A stretch of 64,000 nucleotides of DNA from Roseiarcus sp963794655. Lineage in GTDB: Bacteria; Pseudomonadota; Alphaproteobacteria; Rhizobiales; Beijerinckiaceae. The stretch spans positions 1,736,001 to 1,800,000 of the forward strand of contig CAWCEV010000006.1 in NCBI GenBank assembly GCA_963794655.1, in the 5' to 3' direction. The notes under the pieces are model-generated. The model worked only from the letters and a program-made list of their open reading frames with translations. It was not told the DNA's origin and ran no database searches. Shown here piece after piece: positions 52,793 to 61,681 of the stretch (its first letter is position 1; each line of letters opens with the position of its first letter). The translations under genes and the position numbers were made by a program.

Positions 52793-53943
52793 GGCGACGC
52801 CGCTTCGATCTCGGCGATGGAGCGCCCGCCCGCCCAAACCTCGGCCACCTGAAGATCGTCGGTCAGATGCACGAGATCGGCGCGATAACCCGGCTCGAGC
52901 CGGCCCAGCCGGTCGTCCACCCGCAAGAGCCGCGCAGGCGTCAGCGTCGCCATCGTCAACGCCTCAGCGAGCGGAACGGCGAGCGTGCGCACGACATAGT
53001 CGACCGCGTCGCGCATGGTGATCGCGGCGCCGGCGAGCGTGCCGTCTTCGGCGACCAGCTTGTGTCCTAGTCGGGTCATCCGCCGCCCCTGCAATTCGAA
53101 CACATCGGGTCCGCCTGCGGCCGGCGGCATGGCGTCGGAGACGAGCGCGATCCCCCGGGCGCCCTTGGCGGCGATCGCGGCGCGATAGGCGACAGGATGG
53201 GCATGCTCGCCGTCGGCGATGAGGCCGCAGATAATGGGCGCTTCCGCGAGCGCGGCGCCGACGACACCCGGCGCGCGGGACGAAAGCTGGCTCATCGCAT
53301 TGTAGAGGTGGGTGACCGCGGTGGCCCCGGCGCCGAACACGCCGGCCGCTTCCTCGGCGCTGGCGTCGGAATGTCCGAGGCTGACGACAATCCCCGACTT
53401 CGCGAGCCGCGCAATTCGCTCGAGCGGGACCGAGGCCGGCGCAAGCGTGACCACCATGACGCCCGCGCGCGCGGCGATCAGCGCGTCCGCGTCGCTTTCC
53501 TGCATCGGGCGGATGAATTCTGGCGGATGTACGCCCTTGCGTCGCGGGTCGATGAATGGTCCCTCGACATGGATCCCAAGCGGCCCGGGAACATGGTTTC
53601 GCGCCTCACGCGCCGCGGCAAGCGCCCGCGTCAGCACCCGCGGCGCATCGGTCACCACCGTCGGCAAGAACCCGGTGACGCCGGCGCGCCGGTGCGCAGC
53701 CGCGATCGCCGCGATTCCCTCCACGGACGGCTCGCCGTTGAAAAGAACGCCGCCGCCGCCGTTGATCTGCCAGTCGATGAAGCCGGGGCCGAGAATTCCG
53801 CCGTCGAGATCCACCTGCTCGCCGCCGCGAGGACGGTCGGCGAAAGACGTGAGCGCGCCGATCGAGCCGCCTTCGACGACAAGCGCGCAGTCGTCGTGAA
53901 GCCGTTCGCCGTCGAAGATGCGGGCGCCGGACAACACCTTCAT
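52789..53943 (-). CDS. nagA: N-acetylglucosamine-6-phosphate deacetylase
   Basis: 384 residues. Amidohydrolase-fold enzyme giving glucosamine 6-phosphate and acetate in amino-sugar and peptidoglycan recycling. GFIDWQINGGGGVLFNG, HVEGPFIDPRRKGVHPPE, VSLGHSDA, THLYNAMSQLSSRAPG, and LVSDAMPPAAG with the catalytic Asp are present. ATGA overlap with the upstream kinase and GTGA overlap with the downstream glycerate kinase. No nagB is in the window. Confidence 0.93.
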   Translation of the reverse strand: MKVLSGARIFDGERLHDDCALVVEGGSIGALTSFADRPRGGEQVDLDGGILGPGFIDWQINGGGGVLFNGEPSVEGIAAIAAAHRRAGVTGFLPTVVTDAPRVLTRALAAAREARNHVPGPLGIHVEGPFIDPRRKGVHPPEFIRPMQESDADALIAARAGVMVVTLAPASVPLERIARLAKSGIVVSLGHSDASAEEAAGVFGAGATAVTHLYNAMSQLSSRAPGVVGAALAEAPIICGLIADGEHAHPVAYRAAIAAKGARGIALVSDAMPPAAGGPDVFELQGRRMTRLGHKLVAEDGTLAGAAITMRDAVDYVVRTLAVPLAEALTMATLTPARLLRVDDRLGRLEPGYRADLVHLTDDLQVAEVWAGGRSIAEIEAASP

Positions 53944-54833
53944 TGCGCGGCTTCTCTCTGCGCCACGATGACTCCGCCGGCCATGAGGATCGCGCCGTCG
54001 CTCGCATCATGCAGCGGAGGCGAGAGCAGCGCGGCGATTTCGGGCTCGAGATAGGGGAGCATCGCTTCGCCCGCGCCTCCGACCAGCGCGACGCGTTCCG
54101 CTCCGAGCGAGACCGCGCCGCGCGCCAGCGCCCCGATCGCGCGCGCGGCTCGAGCGGCTATCTTGACCGCGACGCTGTCGCCCTCGGCGGCGCGGCTAAA
54201 CACGCCCGGTGCGAAGGAGCCGAAGTCGCCCGGCGTGGCATGGCGCGCCCAGCGCATCATGGCGACGGAATCGCCGTTGAAATGGGCGATGATGTCGCCG
54301 GTCAGCGCGCTCGCCGGCCCGAGTCGGTCGAACGCGCGCATCGCAGCCCGCACGGCGTCGAGGCCGATATGGGCGCCCGCGCCGTCGTCGCCGATCGTGA
54401 AGCCGCGTCCGCCGATGATGGTTTCCGTTCCCCTTACCCGGGCGATCGCGGCCGAGCCTGTCCCGGCGATCACCAGTCCGCCGTCGGCGCCGGCATGGGC
54501 GCCGATGCATGCGGTCACCGCGTCGTTCGCCGCCCGCACGAGCCGATAGCCCGGAAACGCCTCGACGACCCGCGCCGCGTCGGTCGGATCCTCGATTCCC
54601 GCGAGGCCAAAACCGATCGCGATCCGCGCCCGGTCGGCCTCCGCAAGCATAGCCCTAGCTATGGCCTCGCCGACGACCGCGCGCAATACCGCGATGGCGC
54701 CGGCGAGATCGACATGGACGTTCGCCGCGGCCCCGCTCGTCTCGGCGAGAACGTTGCCGTCGGCGTCGCGGAGCCGTGCGCGGCAGCGGGTCGCGCCGCC
54801 GTCGACGCCGAGCGTCAGGGGGCGCTCCGTCAT
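53940..54833 (-). CDS. BadF/BadG-family sugar kinase (N-acetylglucosamine kinase-like)
   Basis: 297 residues, ASKHA fold. Phosphate loops LGVDGGATRCRARL and VIAGTGSAAIARVRG, GRGFTIGDDGAGAHIGLDAVRAA with catalytic-type Asp, and VALVGGAGEAMLPYL. Without the Cys ligands of a 2-hydroxyacyl-CoA dehydratase activator it is not an Fe-S ATPase, so a GlcNAc (or MurNAc-type) kinase feeding NagA is the best reading. ATGA overlaps on both sides with pcp and nagA show coupled translation. Confidence 0.87.
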   Translation of the reverse strand: MTERPLTLGVDGGATRCRARLRDADGNVLAETSGAAANVHVDLAGAIAVLRAVVGEAIARAMLAEADRARIAIGFGLAGIEDPTDAARVVEAFPGYRLVRAANDAVTACIGAHAGADGGLVIAGTGSAAIARVRGTETIIGGRGFTIGDDGAGAHIGLDAVRAAMRAFDRLGPASALTGDIIAHFNGDSVAMMRWARHATPGDFGSFAPGVFSRAAEGDSVAVKIAARAARAIGALARGAVSLGAERVALVGGAGEAMLPYLEPEIAALLSPPLHDASDGAILMAGGVIVAQREAAQ

Positions 54834-55468
54834 GCAGCCTTCGCTCGAAGGTCGATCATCGCGGTCGCCGCGGTTTTGAGCGCCTTCGCCGCTTCGGCGG
54901 CTGTGAGCCGCCTCGCGCTCGCCGCCGGCGCGGTCTGTCGGGGCGTCGCTGGCAGATGTAGGAAGACCGCCGGTATCGCGCTTCGCTTGTCGCGCAGGTA
55001 TTGCAGCGCGCCGAAATAGAGATGGTTGCAGACGAAGCCGCCGGCGTTCCTCGATACCCGGGCTGGAATTCCCGCAACTCGTATCGCTCCCGCGATCGCT
55101 TCGACCGGCGCGGCAGCCTCGAGCCGGTCGGGCACGCCGGCGCGGATCGCGGCCGCCGTCCGCGTCACCCCCAGATTATCGGGCGCGGCGGCGTCGTCGA
55201 GATTGCGCGCAAACCGCTCGACGGAGACGACGCCGCGCCGGGCGGCCTGGCCGGCCATCAGGACCGCCTCCGGCCGGAGGGCCTCGATCGCGTAGATGAG
55301 CTCTTTCACCGAAACGTCATAGGCGCAGGGCAGGAGCCGCGCGACGGCCGTGAATTGGCCGACGCGCCAGCCGTCGAGCCTGCGTACGGCTTCCCACGAG
55401 GAGTTGACGGCCTCGCCGCCGAACGGCTCGAATCCGGTGACGAGTATCGTGCGTCGCGCGCTAGACAA
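54830..55468 (-). CDS. pcp: Pyroglutamyl-peptidase I
   Basis: 212 residues from TTG 55468 (GAGG just upstream). Removes N-terminal pyroglutamate from peptides; cytosolic C15 cysteine peptidase. GFEPFGGEAVNSSWEAV, catalytic Cys in SRNAGGFVCNHLYFGAL and His in AVFLHLPATP. Starts six bases after the acyl-CoA dehydrogenase stop and overlaps the sugar kinase start, so it links the dehydrogenase pair to the amino-sugar genes in one transcript. Confidence 0.9.
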   Translation of the reverse strand: MSSARRTILVTGFEPFGGEAVNSSWEAVRRLDGWRVGQFTAVARLLPCAYDVSVKELIYAIEALRPEAVLMAGQAARRGVVSVERFARNLDDAAAPDNLGVTRTAAAIRAGVPDRLEAAAPVEAIAGAIRVAGIPARVSRNAGGFVCNHLYFGALQYLRDKRSAIPAVFLHLPATPRQTAPAASARRLTAAEAAKALKTAATAMIDLRAKAA

Positions 55469-55474
55469 GGGTCC

Positions 55475-56623
55475 TCAGGCGAACAGGCTGCCGCGCTCGG
55501 CCAGACGGCGCACATGAAAATCGGCGTCGCCATAGGCCGCATCGATCATGGTCAGGCGCTTGAACAGGTGGCCGACCTTATACTCATACGTCATCGCGAT
55601 GCCGCCGTGCATCTGCACCGCCTGCTGGCCGACGAACCTGGCCGAGCGGCCGATCTGCGCCTTCACCGCCGAAATCGCCTTGGCGCGCTCGGCGGCGTCA
55701 TTCTCGCTCGCCGTCATTGCCGCCAGGTACATCATGCTGCGCGCCTGTTCGAGCGCGACCGTCATGTCGGCCGCGCGGTGCTGGAGCGCCTGGAAGGAGC
55801 CGATCGTGACGCCGAACTGCTTGCGCGTCTTGAGATATTCGACGGTCATCGTCAGCGCTTCCGACATCGCGCCGACCGCCTCGGCCGCGAGCGCCGCGAT
55901 CGTTTCGTCAACGGCCCGCTCGATGACGGGAAACGCGCCATCGGCAAGGCCGATGACGTCATGGGGCGCCGCGCGGACTTCGGTGAAGGCGATCTCCGCC
56001 GCGCGCTGGCCGTCCTGGGTCGCATAGCCTCGCGGGGCGACGCCGGAAGCGTTGGCGTCGACGAGGAAAAGGCCGATCCCCTCCCGATCGCGCCGCGCGC
56101 CGCTCACTCGCGCCGAGACGATCAGCTTGTCGGCGCCGTCGCCCTGGCCGACCAGCGTCTTTTCTCCGTTGAGCACATAGCCGCCGCCGCCATCCTTGAC
56201 CGCCGTCAGGCCGACGTCGTGGAGGTCGAAGCCGGACTGCTTCTCCGCATGGGCGAAGCTCAGCCGCGTCTCGCCCGCGGCGATCGCGCCGATGAGCTCG
56301 GCGCGCTGTTCCTCGCTCGCGCCGTGCTTCAGAATCGCGCCGCAGAGGACGACGGTCTGAAGATAAGGCTCGAGCGCGAGCGCCTTGCCGAATTGCTCCA
56401 TCACGATCATCGTCTCGACCGCGCCGCCGCCGAAGCCCCCGTCGGCTTCGGCGAACGGGGCGCCGAGCAGGCCCATGTCGGCATAGTCGCGCCACAGCGC
56501 CTCGCTCCACCCCGCGGGACTCGCCCGATAGCCCTTGCGGGCCTCGAATCCGTAACGCTCGCGCATGAGGCGCGCAACATTGTCGCGCAACTGTTCCTGT
56601 TCCGGGCTGAGTTCGAAATCCAT
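55475..56623 (-). CDS. Acyl-CoA dehydrogenase (PimD-like small subunit)
   Basis: 382 residues, FAD-dependent. MDFELSPEQEQLRDNVARLM start, central GAGETRLSFAHAEKQSGFD-type region, TRKQFGVTIGSFQALQHRAADM and VQMHGGIAMTYEYKVGHLFKRL with flavin-contacting residues. Paired with the next gene five bases upstream, as PimC/PimD of Rhodopseudomonas pimeloyl-CoA metabolism are; a dicarboxylyl-CoA or branched substrate is possible. Heterotetramer partnership is inferred from the arrangement. Confidence 0.87.
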   Translation of the reverse strand: MDFELSPEQEQLRDNVARLMRERYGFEARKGYRASPAGWSEALWRDYADMGLLGAPFAEADGGFGGGAVETMIVMEQFGKALALEPYLQTVVLCGAILKHGASEEQRAELIGAIAAGETRLSFAHAEKQSGFDLHDVGLTAVKDGGGGYVLNGEKTLVGQGDGADKLIVSARVSGARRDREGIGLFLVDANASGVAPRGYATQDGQRAAEIAFTEVRAAPHDVIGLADGAFPVIERAVDETIAALAAEAVGAMSEALTMTVEYLKTRKQFGVTIGSFQALQHRAADMTVALEQARSMMYLAAMTASENDAAERAKAISAVKAQIGRSARFVGQQAVQMHGGIAMTYEYKVGHLFKRLTMIDAAYGDADFHVRRLAERGSLFA

Positions 56624-56628
56624 CGCGG

Positions 56629-57819
56629 TCAGAGCCCCAGAATCGCCTTGGCGATGATGCCGCGCTGGATTTCGTTCGATCCGCCGTAGATCGAAACCTT
56701 GCGCGTGTTGAAATAGGTCGGAGCGAGCGGCGCCGCCCAATCGGGGCCGACCGGCGGCTCGTTGGTCATGCCGTCCGGCTCCTGATAGGGCAGGGCGTAG
56801 GGTCCGACCACTTCCATCAGAAGATCGGTCGTCGCCTGCTGGATCTCGGAGCCCTTGATCTTGAGCACCGAGGAGGCGGGATCGGGCTTGCCGGCGGTCC
56901 GGCGGTTCGAAATCACGCGCATCTGGGTCACTTCGAGCGCTTTCAGCTCGACTTCGACCTCGGCGAGCTTGGCGCGGAAGAAGGGGTCTTCGATCTTCGG
57001 CCCCGAGCCGTAGACGGGGATCGAAGCGAGCTCGCGCACCCGATCGAGCCGCGCCTTCGACACGCCGACGCGGGCGATGCCGTTGCGCTCGTTGGCGAGC
57101 AGGAATTTGGCGTAGTCCCAGCCCTTGTTCTCTTCGCCCACGATCGCATCGGCGGGAACGCGCACGTCGTCGAGAAAGACCTCGTTGACCTCATGGCCGC
57201 CGTCGATGGTTTGGATCGGCTTCACCGTTATCCCAGGCGTCTTCATGTCGACGAGGAAGAACGAAATGCCCTCCTGCTTCTTCGCCTGCGCGTTGGTGCG
57301 GGCGAGGACGAAAATCCAGTTGGCGTATTGGGCCATGGTGGTCCAGGTCTTCTGGCCGGAGATCACCCAGCCGTCGGCATCGCGCCGGGCGGTCGTTCTG
57401 AGGCTCGCGAGATCCGATCCCGCTCCAGGCTCGGAAAAGCCCTGGCACCACCAGTCGCTGAGATCGAGGATGCGCGGCAGGAACCGTTCCTTCTGCTTCT
57501 CGGAGCCGAAAGTATAGATGACCGGGCCGACCATGCTGACGCCGAACGCCACCAGTTCCGGCGCGTTTCCGCGCTGCGTCTCATCGAGGAAGATCGAAAG
57601 CTGAATTGGGCTCCAGCCCGTTCCGCCCCATGCCGGCGGCCAGTGCGGGGCGCCCCAGCCCTTGGCGGCGAGGATGCGCGTCCAGCGCACGTAGTCGTCC
57701 TTGCTGAGGCGCCGGCCGGCGACGGATTTTTCGCGGATCGAGGCGGGCAGGTTGTCGCGGACGAACGCGCGCACCTCGGCGCGAAACGCGAGTTCCTCCT
57801 CGGTCAATCGCAGATCCAT
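56629..57819 (-). CDS. Acyl-CoA dehydrogenase (PimC-like large subunit)
   Basis: 396 residues. MDLRLTEEELAFRAEVRAFVRDNLP, WCQGFSEPGAGSDLASLRTTA, WVISGQKTWTTMAQYANWIFVLART, VGEENKGWDYAKFLLANER and RKVSIYGGSNEIQRGIIAKAILGL, the last with FAD-binding residues. Length and these motifs match the PimC type. First gene of a six-gene run (57819 to 51506) with gaps of no more than six bases or four-base overlaps. Upstream 200 bp are shared with the divergent glycosyltransferase gene. Confidence 0.88.
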   Translation of the reverse strand: MDLRLTEEELAFRAEVRAFVRDNLPASIREKSVAGRRLSKDDYVRWTRILAAKGWGAPHWPPAWGGTGWSPIQLSIFLDETQRGNAPELVAFGVSMVGPVIYTFGSEKQKERFLPRILDLSDWWCQGFSEPGAGSDLASLRTTARRDADGWVISGQKTWTTMAQYANWIFVLARTNAQAKKQEGISFFLVDMKTPGITVKPIQTIDGGHEVNEVFLDDVRVPADAIVGEENKGWDYAKFLLANERNGIARVGVSKARLDRVRELASIPVYGSGPKIEDPFFRAKLAEVEVELKALEVTQMRVISNRRTAGKPDPASSVLKIKGSEIQQATTDLLMEVVGPYALPYQEPDGMTNEPPVGPDWAAPLAPTYFNTRKVSIYGGSNEIQRGIIAKAILGL

Positions 57820-58019
57820 GGGTCGCCTCCCGTAGGGCTGAACGCGCGAAGCGTCCCGGCGGCGGCTTTCGCGCTTTGACGCCCAATGTCAAGCCTCGCC
57901 GCGGCGGCGTCAATACGCGGCCGAATGCCGCAGCGGCGTGCTGGCGCAACCGCGCCTCGTCATGGAACGAGTCGCCGCGTCCAGAGTTTAGCCCAGGCCA
58001 AAGAGGACACCGAGCGCAG

Positions 58020-59216
58020 ATGAAGATCGCCCAGATTTCCCCGTTGATCGAGAGCTGTCCACCCAAGCTTTATGGCGGGACAGAGCGAATTGTCTCGTAT
58101 CTGACTGAAGAATTGGTGCGCCGGGGACATGATGTGACGCTCTTCGCCAGCGGCGACTCGAAGACGTCCGCGCGCCTCGAGCCCGGTTGCGAGGTCGCCC
58201 TCAGATTTGATCCGCGCGTCAAGGACACCGCCCCGCACCACATCGTCATGCTCGACAAAGTCCGAAGAATGGCCGACCGCTTCGACGTCCTGCATTTCCA
58301 TATCGACGTCCTGCATTATCCGATCATCCGCGGCTTTGCCGACCGAACGGTGACGACCTTGCATGGCCGCCTCGACCTTGCGGAGCTTCTCCCGGTCTAC
58401 TCCACCTTCCCCGAAGCGCCCCTGATCTCGATTTCGAACGATCAGCGCAAGCCGGCGCCGCGTTCCAATTGGATGGCGACGGTGCATCACGGCCTGCCCC
58501 GCGACCTCCTGCCGTTCAATCCGGCCCCGCAAGGCGACTATCTTGCCTTCCTGGGCAAAATCTCGCCCGAAAAGCGCCCCGACCGCGCAATCGAGATCGC
58601 CAAGCGGGCGGGAGCGAAATTGAAGATGGCGGCAAAGATCGACCGCGTGGACGAGGCGTACTGGACCGAGGTTATAAAGCCGATGGTCGAGGCGGCGCCC
58701 AACGTCGAATTCATCGGCGAGATCAACGAGCGCGAGAAGGGGGAGTTTCTCGGCAACGCCGCTGCCCTCCTTTTTCCGATTGATTGGCCTGAACCCTTTG
58801 GTCTGGTGATGATCGAGGCGATGTCGTGCGGCACGCCGGTCATCGCCTTTCGGCGCGGCTCGGCGCCGGAGGTTATCGACGACGGAGCGACCGGATTTCT
58901 GGTCGACGACGTATCTGGGGCCGTCGAAGCCGTCGCGCGCCTCCGCAACCTCGATCGAGCGACCACGCGCGCCGTCTTCGAACGGCGTTTCGCGATCGAC
59001 CGCGTCGCCACGGACTATCTGAGGATCTACCGCCACCTGGCCGGGTCGCGGCTCGGCCGCAATCGCGCGGCGCAGAGCGACGACCTGGGGCTCGGGCTGG
59101 TGGCGGCGGCAAATCTTGTCGAGCAGCCCATCAGGCTCAAGCCAGGGCGGCTGAACGGCGTCGTGGCGAGCCGCCTGGGATCGCTCGAACTGGTGAAGGC
59201 GGCGCCCGACGACTGA
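58020..59216 (+). CDS. GT4-family glycosyltransferase
   Basis: 398 residues, GT-B fold retaining transferase. N-domain MKIAQISPLIESCPPKLYGGTERIVSYLTEELVRRGHDVTLFASGDS, C-domain FLGKISPEKRPDRAIEIAKRAG and the nucleotide-sugar EX7E-type stretch PEPFGLVMIEAMSCGTPVIAFRRGS. Closest in look to the Glyco_trans_1 proteins often paired with glycogen-debranching-like enzymes. It converges on the amylo-alpha-1,6-glucosidase gene, which supports a linked carbohydrate role. Confidence 0.9.
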   Translation: MKIAQISPLIESCPPKLYGGTERIVSYLTEELVRRGHDVTLFASGDSKTSARLEPGCEVALRFDPRVKDTAPHHIVMLDKVRRMADRFDVLHFHIDVLHYPIIRGFADRTVTTLHGRLDLAELLPVYSTFPEAPLISISNDQRKPAPRSNWMATVHHGLPRDLLPFNPAPQGDYLAFLGKISPEKRPDRAIEIAKRAGAKLKMAAKIDRVDEAYWTEVIKPMVEAAPNVEFIGEINEREKGEFLGNAAALLFPIDWPEPFGLVMIEAMSCGTPVIAFRRGSAPEVIDDGATGFLVDDVSGAVEAVARLRNLDRATTRAVFERRFAIDRVATDYLRIYRHLAGSRLGRNRAAQSDDLGLGLVAAANLVEQPIRLKPGRLNGVVASRLGSLELVKAAPDD

Positions 59217-59267
59217 CCGCGCGCGGCAATCAGCCGGACCACAAACGGCGATTCATAATGCTCGTTA

Positions 59268-59416
59268 GCGCGCCCGCGCCCCCCTTGTGGGGGCGGGGAG
59301 GGGTGGGGGGTCGCGCTGAGCTGTGGAGGTTGTCGAATCGCGCCGCCGCTCCATTGTCCATCGTACGGCGCGACCCCCCCTCCTTGTCCTCCCGCACAAG
59401 GAGGAGGGAACGCGCG
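59268..59416. repeat. Large GC-rich inverted repeat in a convergent spacer
   Basis: Arms 59268-59316 and 59368-59416, both built from GCGCGACCCCCC ... CACAAGG(A/G)GG ... CGCGC in opposite orientation, around a ~50-bp centre. Lies between convergent genes (stops at 59216 and 59456), where it could act as a bidirectional terminator. The type is common in intergenic regions of Hyphomicrobiales. Confidence 0.75.
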
Positions 59417-59455
59417 CACCGGATCAGTTTGCGCGCAAACTCAAAGCGCTTTCGT

Positions 59456-61681
59456 CTAATTGACGGCGAGCACGCTGACCGAGCCCCTCTTGTCGAGAAC
59501 ATCCACCACGACATGGCGGTTCGAGCGCCTGAGCGCGACGTCGGCCCAACCCCCGGGAACCGTCAAGCCCCGCAGCACGATTTCGTCGAGAAAGTGCGGC
59601 AGGATCGGCTCGCGGAACGTGATGCGGCGCGCAGCGGCGTCGAAGGAGAGGCCAACGCACGACTGGATGAGATAGAGCGGCGAGGCCGCCGCCCAGGCCT
59701 GCGGATTGCACGCGACCGGATAGAATGTCGGCCCGCGCGTCTGTTGCCGAGGGAAGCCGCAGATCAGCTCCGGCAGGCGCCTGAGGTCGACATAGGTGGA
59801 CACGTCGAACAGTCCTTCAAAGATTCGCGCGGCCTCGCGCCGAAACCCGTATCGCACGAATCCCGCAGCGATCAGCGCATTGTCATGCGGCCACACCGAG
59901 CCGTTGTGATAGCTCATCGGATTGTAGCGGGCTTCGGTCGAAGCGATCGTGCGCACTCCCCAGCCGCAAAAGCATGAACTCCCCATCAATGTGCGCACGA
60001 CTTCGGGCGCCCGTTCGGGGAAGGCGACGCCGGCGAACAGCGCGTGCCCGGCGTTGGATGCCCGAACGCGGCAAGGCTTCTTGTCGCCGTCGAGCGCCAG
60101 CACATAGGTCCCGAGGGACTCGTCGAAAAAGCGCTCGTCGAAGCGGCGGCGCATCGCTTCCGCCTTCTGCTCGAACCCGATCGCCCGCTCGGGATCGCCG
60201 AGCCGCCGTGTGATCCGTTCCGCCGCCCGCCAGGCGGCGTAGACATAGGCCTGCACCTCGGCGAGAGCGATCGGGCCCTGCGCCAATCGTCCGTCGGCGT
60301 GGAAAATCGCGTCGTGGCTGTCCTTCCAGCCCTGGTTGACGAGACCCTGATTGGTTTGGGCGCCATATTCGACGAATCCGTCACCGTCGCGGTCGCCGTA
60401 GCATTCGATCCAGTCGAGCGCCGCCTCAATGTGCGGCCAGAGCGCGCGAACGGCGCGGAGATCGGCGGTGCGCTCGAGATAGGCGCCCGCCAGCACCACG
60501 AACAGCGGCGTCGCGTCCACGCTGCCGTAGTAGCGGCGGAAAGGCACCTCGCCCAGGTTCGCCATCTCGCCGTGGCGGGCTTCGTGCAGGATTTTGCCCG
60601 GCTCAGCGTCCGCGGCGGGGTCGACCTCGGTTGCCTGACTGGCGGCGAGATGTCGGAGCACGCCGCGCGCGATAGAGGGGTCGATCCAGAGTGTCTCCAG
60701 CGCGGTGATGATCCCGTCGCGCCCGAACACGGCGCTGAACCAGGGAATTCCGGCGTATGGATAAGGCCCTTCGGGCAGGTCGGTCATAAGCATGTAGAGA
60801 TCCGCGAGGCTGCGGTGGGTGGTTTCGTTGAAGATCTGATTGGAGGACTTGATCGACGCGGCGCGCGAGGACGAGGCGCGCAGGGCGCGCCGGGCGTCGC
60901 GGAGCGCGATGAAAAACGCCCGGCTCGGGTCGTCGGTTCGTTCCTCGTTGCGGCAGTCGATCTCGATGAACAGCGAGCGGCTCTCGCGGGGGGCGAGATC
61001 GAGGCTGAACACCGCCCTCTTGTCCGAGAGAAGGGTCGGCGTGGGATCGAAGCGAATCGTCGTCGAGCGGCGCCGGTTGTCGAGCCCGGTATAGCTCAGC
61101 GTCGCGTGGCTGGCGCCGACCTCGGGCGCCGACGTCTCGCCCCGTCGCGCCCGTCGCGCTCCGCGCACCTCGAACAGGTCGGCAAAATCGGCCGCAAAAG
61201 TAATTCCGAGCTCCACGCGACGCGGCTTGTCGTCGAAATTGCGAATGTTCAGCCTCTCGAAGCAGCCGGCGTTCCATAGAAATCGCGACCGTCTGAGGTG
61301 GATGAGATCGTGGTCGAGCCGAGGACGCCCCGCTGCGTCGTCGAGATCCGGATTGGTCAGATCGCAAGTCAGGGTGGCGTTGTCGTCGCGCAAAGTGGAA
61401 CTGAGCAGAATCGGGCGCGCGCCTTCGAGAGTTACGATCAAAACGGAAAGATGGCGGGTGTCACAATGATAGAGGCCCTGGGCGGCGCCCTCGCCGGGAG
61501 CGGCGTCGCCCTTGCGATCGAAAACGGCGAAGGTGTTGCCATGCTTCAGGACCAGCGGCCGCAAGTCCTGGATCGAAGACGCGGCGCCGATCGTGAACGC
61601 CTGATCGGCAGTCGCGGCGCCGACGGCTATCCCGTCCCCGCCAGCGCTCGACCCCTTTGTCTTCGATCTGTCTGGCTGCAT
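59456..61681 (-). CDS. Amylo-alpha-1,6-glucosidase (glycogen-debranching-like)
   Basis: 741 residues. N-terminal beta domain (LVLKHGNTFAVFDRKGD, LYHCDTRHLSVL) of the GDE_N_bis type, then an (alpha/alpha)6 barrel with AGIPWFSAVFGRDGIITALETLWI, LDWIECYGDRDGDGFVEYG, NQGWKDSHDAI carrying the likely acidic residues, and YNPMSYHNGSVWPHDNALIAAGF. ATG 61681 has GGAG six bases upstream. Acts on alpha-glucans or trehalose-type glucosides; with the convergent GT4 gene it may serve osmolyte or glycogen turnover. Confidence 0.9.
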   Translation of the reverse strand: MQPDRSKTKGSSAGGDGIAVGAATADQAFTIGAASSIQDLRPLVLKHGNTFAVFDRKGDAAPGEGAAQGLYHCDTRHLSVLIVTLEGARPILLSSTLRDDNATLTCDLTNPDLDDAAGRPRLDHDLIHLRRSRFLWNAGCFERLNIRNFDDKPRRVELGITFAADFADLFEVRGARRARRGETSAPEVGASHATLSYTGLDNRRRSTTIRFDPTPTLLSDKRAVFSLDLAPRESRSLFIEIDCRNEERTDDPSRAFFIALRDARRALRASSSRAASIKSSNQIFNETTHRSLADLYMLMTDLPEGPYPYAGIPWFSAVFGRDGIITALETLWIDPSIARGVLRHLAASQATEVDPAADAEPGKILHEARHGEMANLGEVPFRRYYGSVDATPLFVVLAGAYLERTADLRAVRALWPHIEAALDWIECYGDRDGDGFVEYGAQTNQGLVNQGWKDSHDAIFHADGRLAQGPIALAEVQAYVYAAWRAAERITRRLGDPERAIGFEQKAEAMRRRFDERFFDESLGTYVLALDGDKKPCRVRASNAGHALFAGVAFPERAPEVVRTLMGSSCFCGWGVRTIASTEARYNPMSYHNGSVWPHDNALIAAGFVRYGFRREAARIFEGLFDVSTYVDLRRLPELICGFPRQQTRGPTFYPVACNPQAWAAASPLYLIQSCVGLSFDAAARRITFREPILPHFLDEIVLRGLTVPGGWADVALRRSNRHVVVDVLDKRGSVSVLAVN

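Noticed and set aside
53940..54833. Activator ATPase of 2-hydroxyacyl-CoA dehydratase or benzoyl-CoA reductase
   Set aside because: The Fe-S cysteines of that subgroup are missing and the neighbour is nagA, so a sugar kinase fits better.
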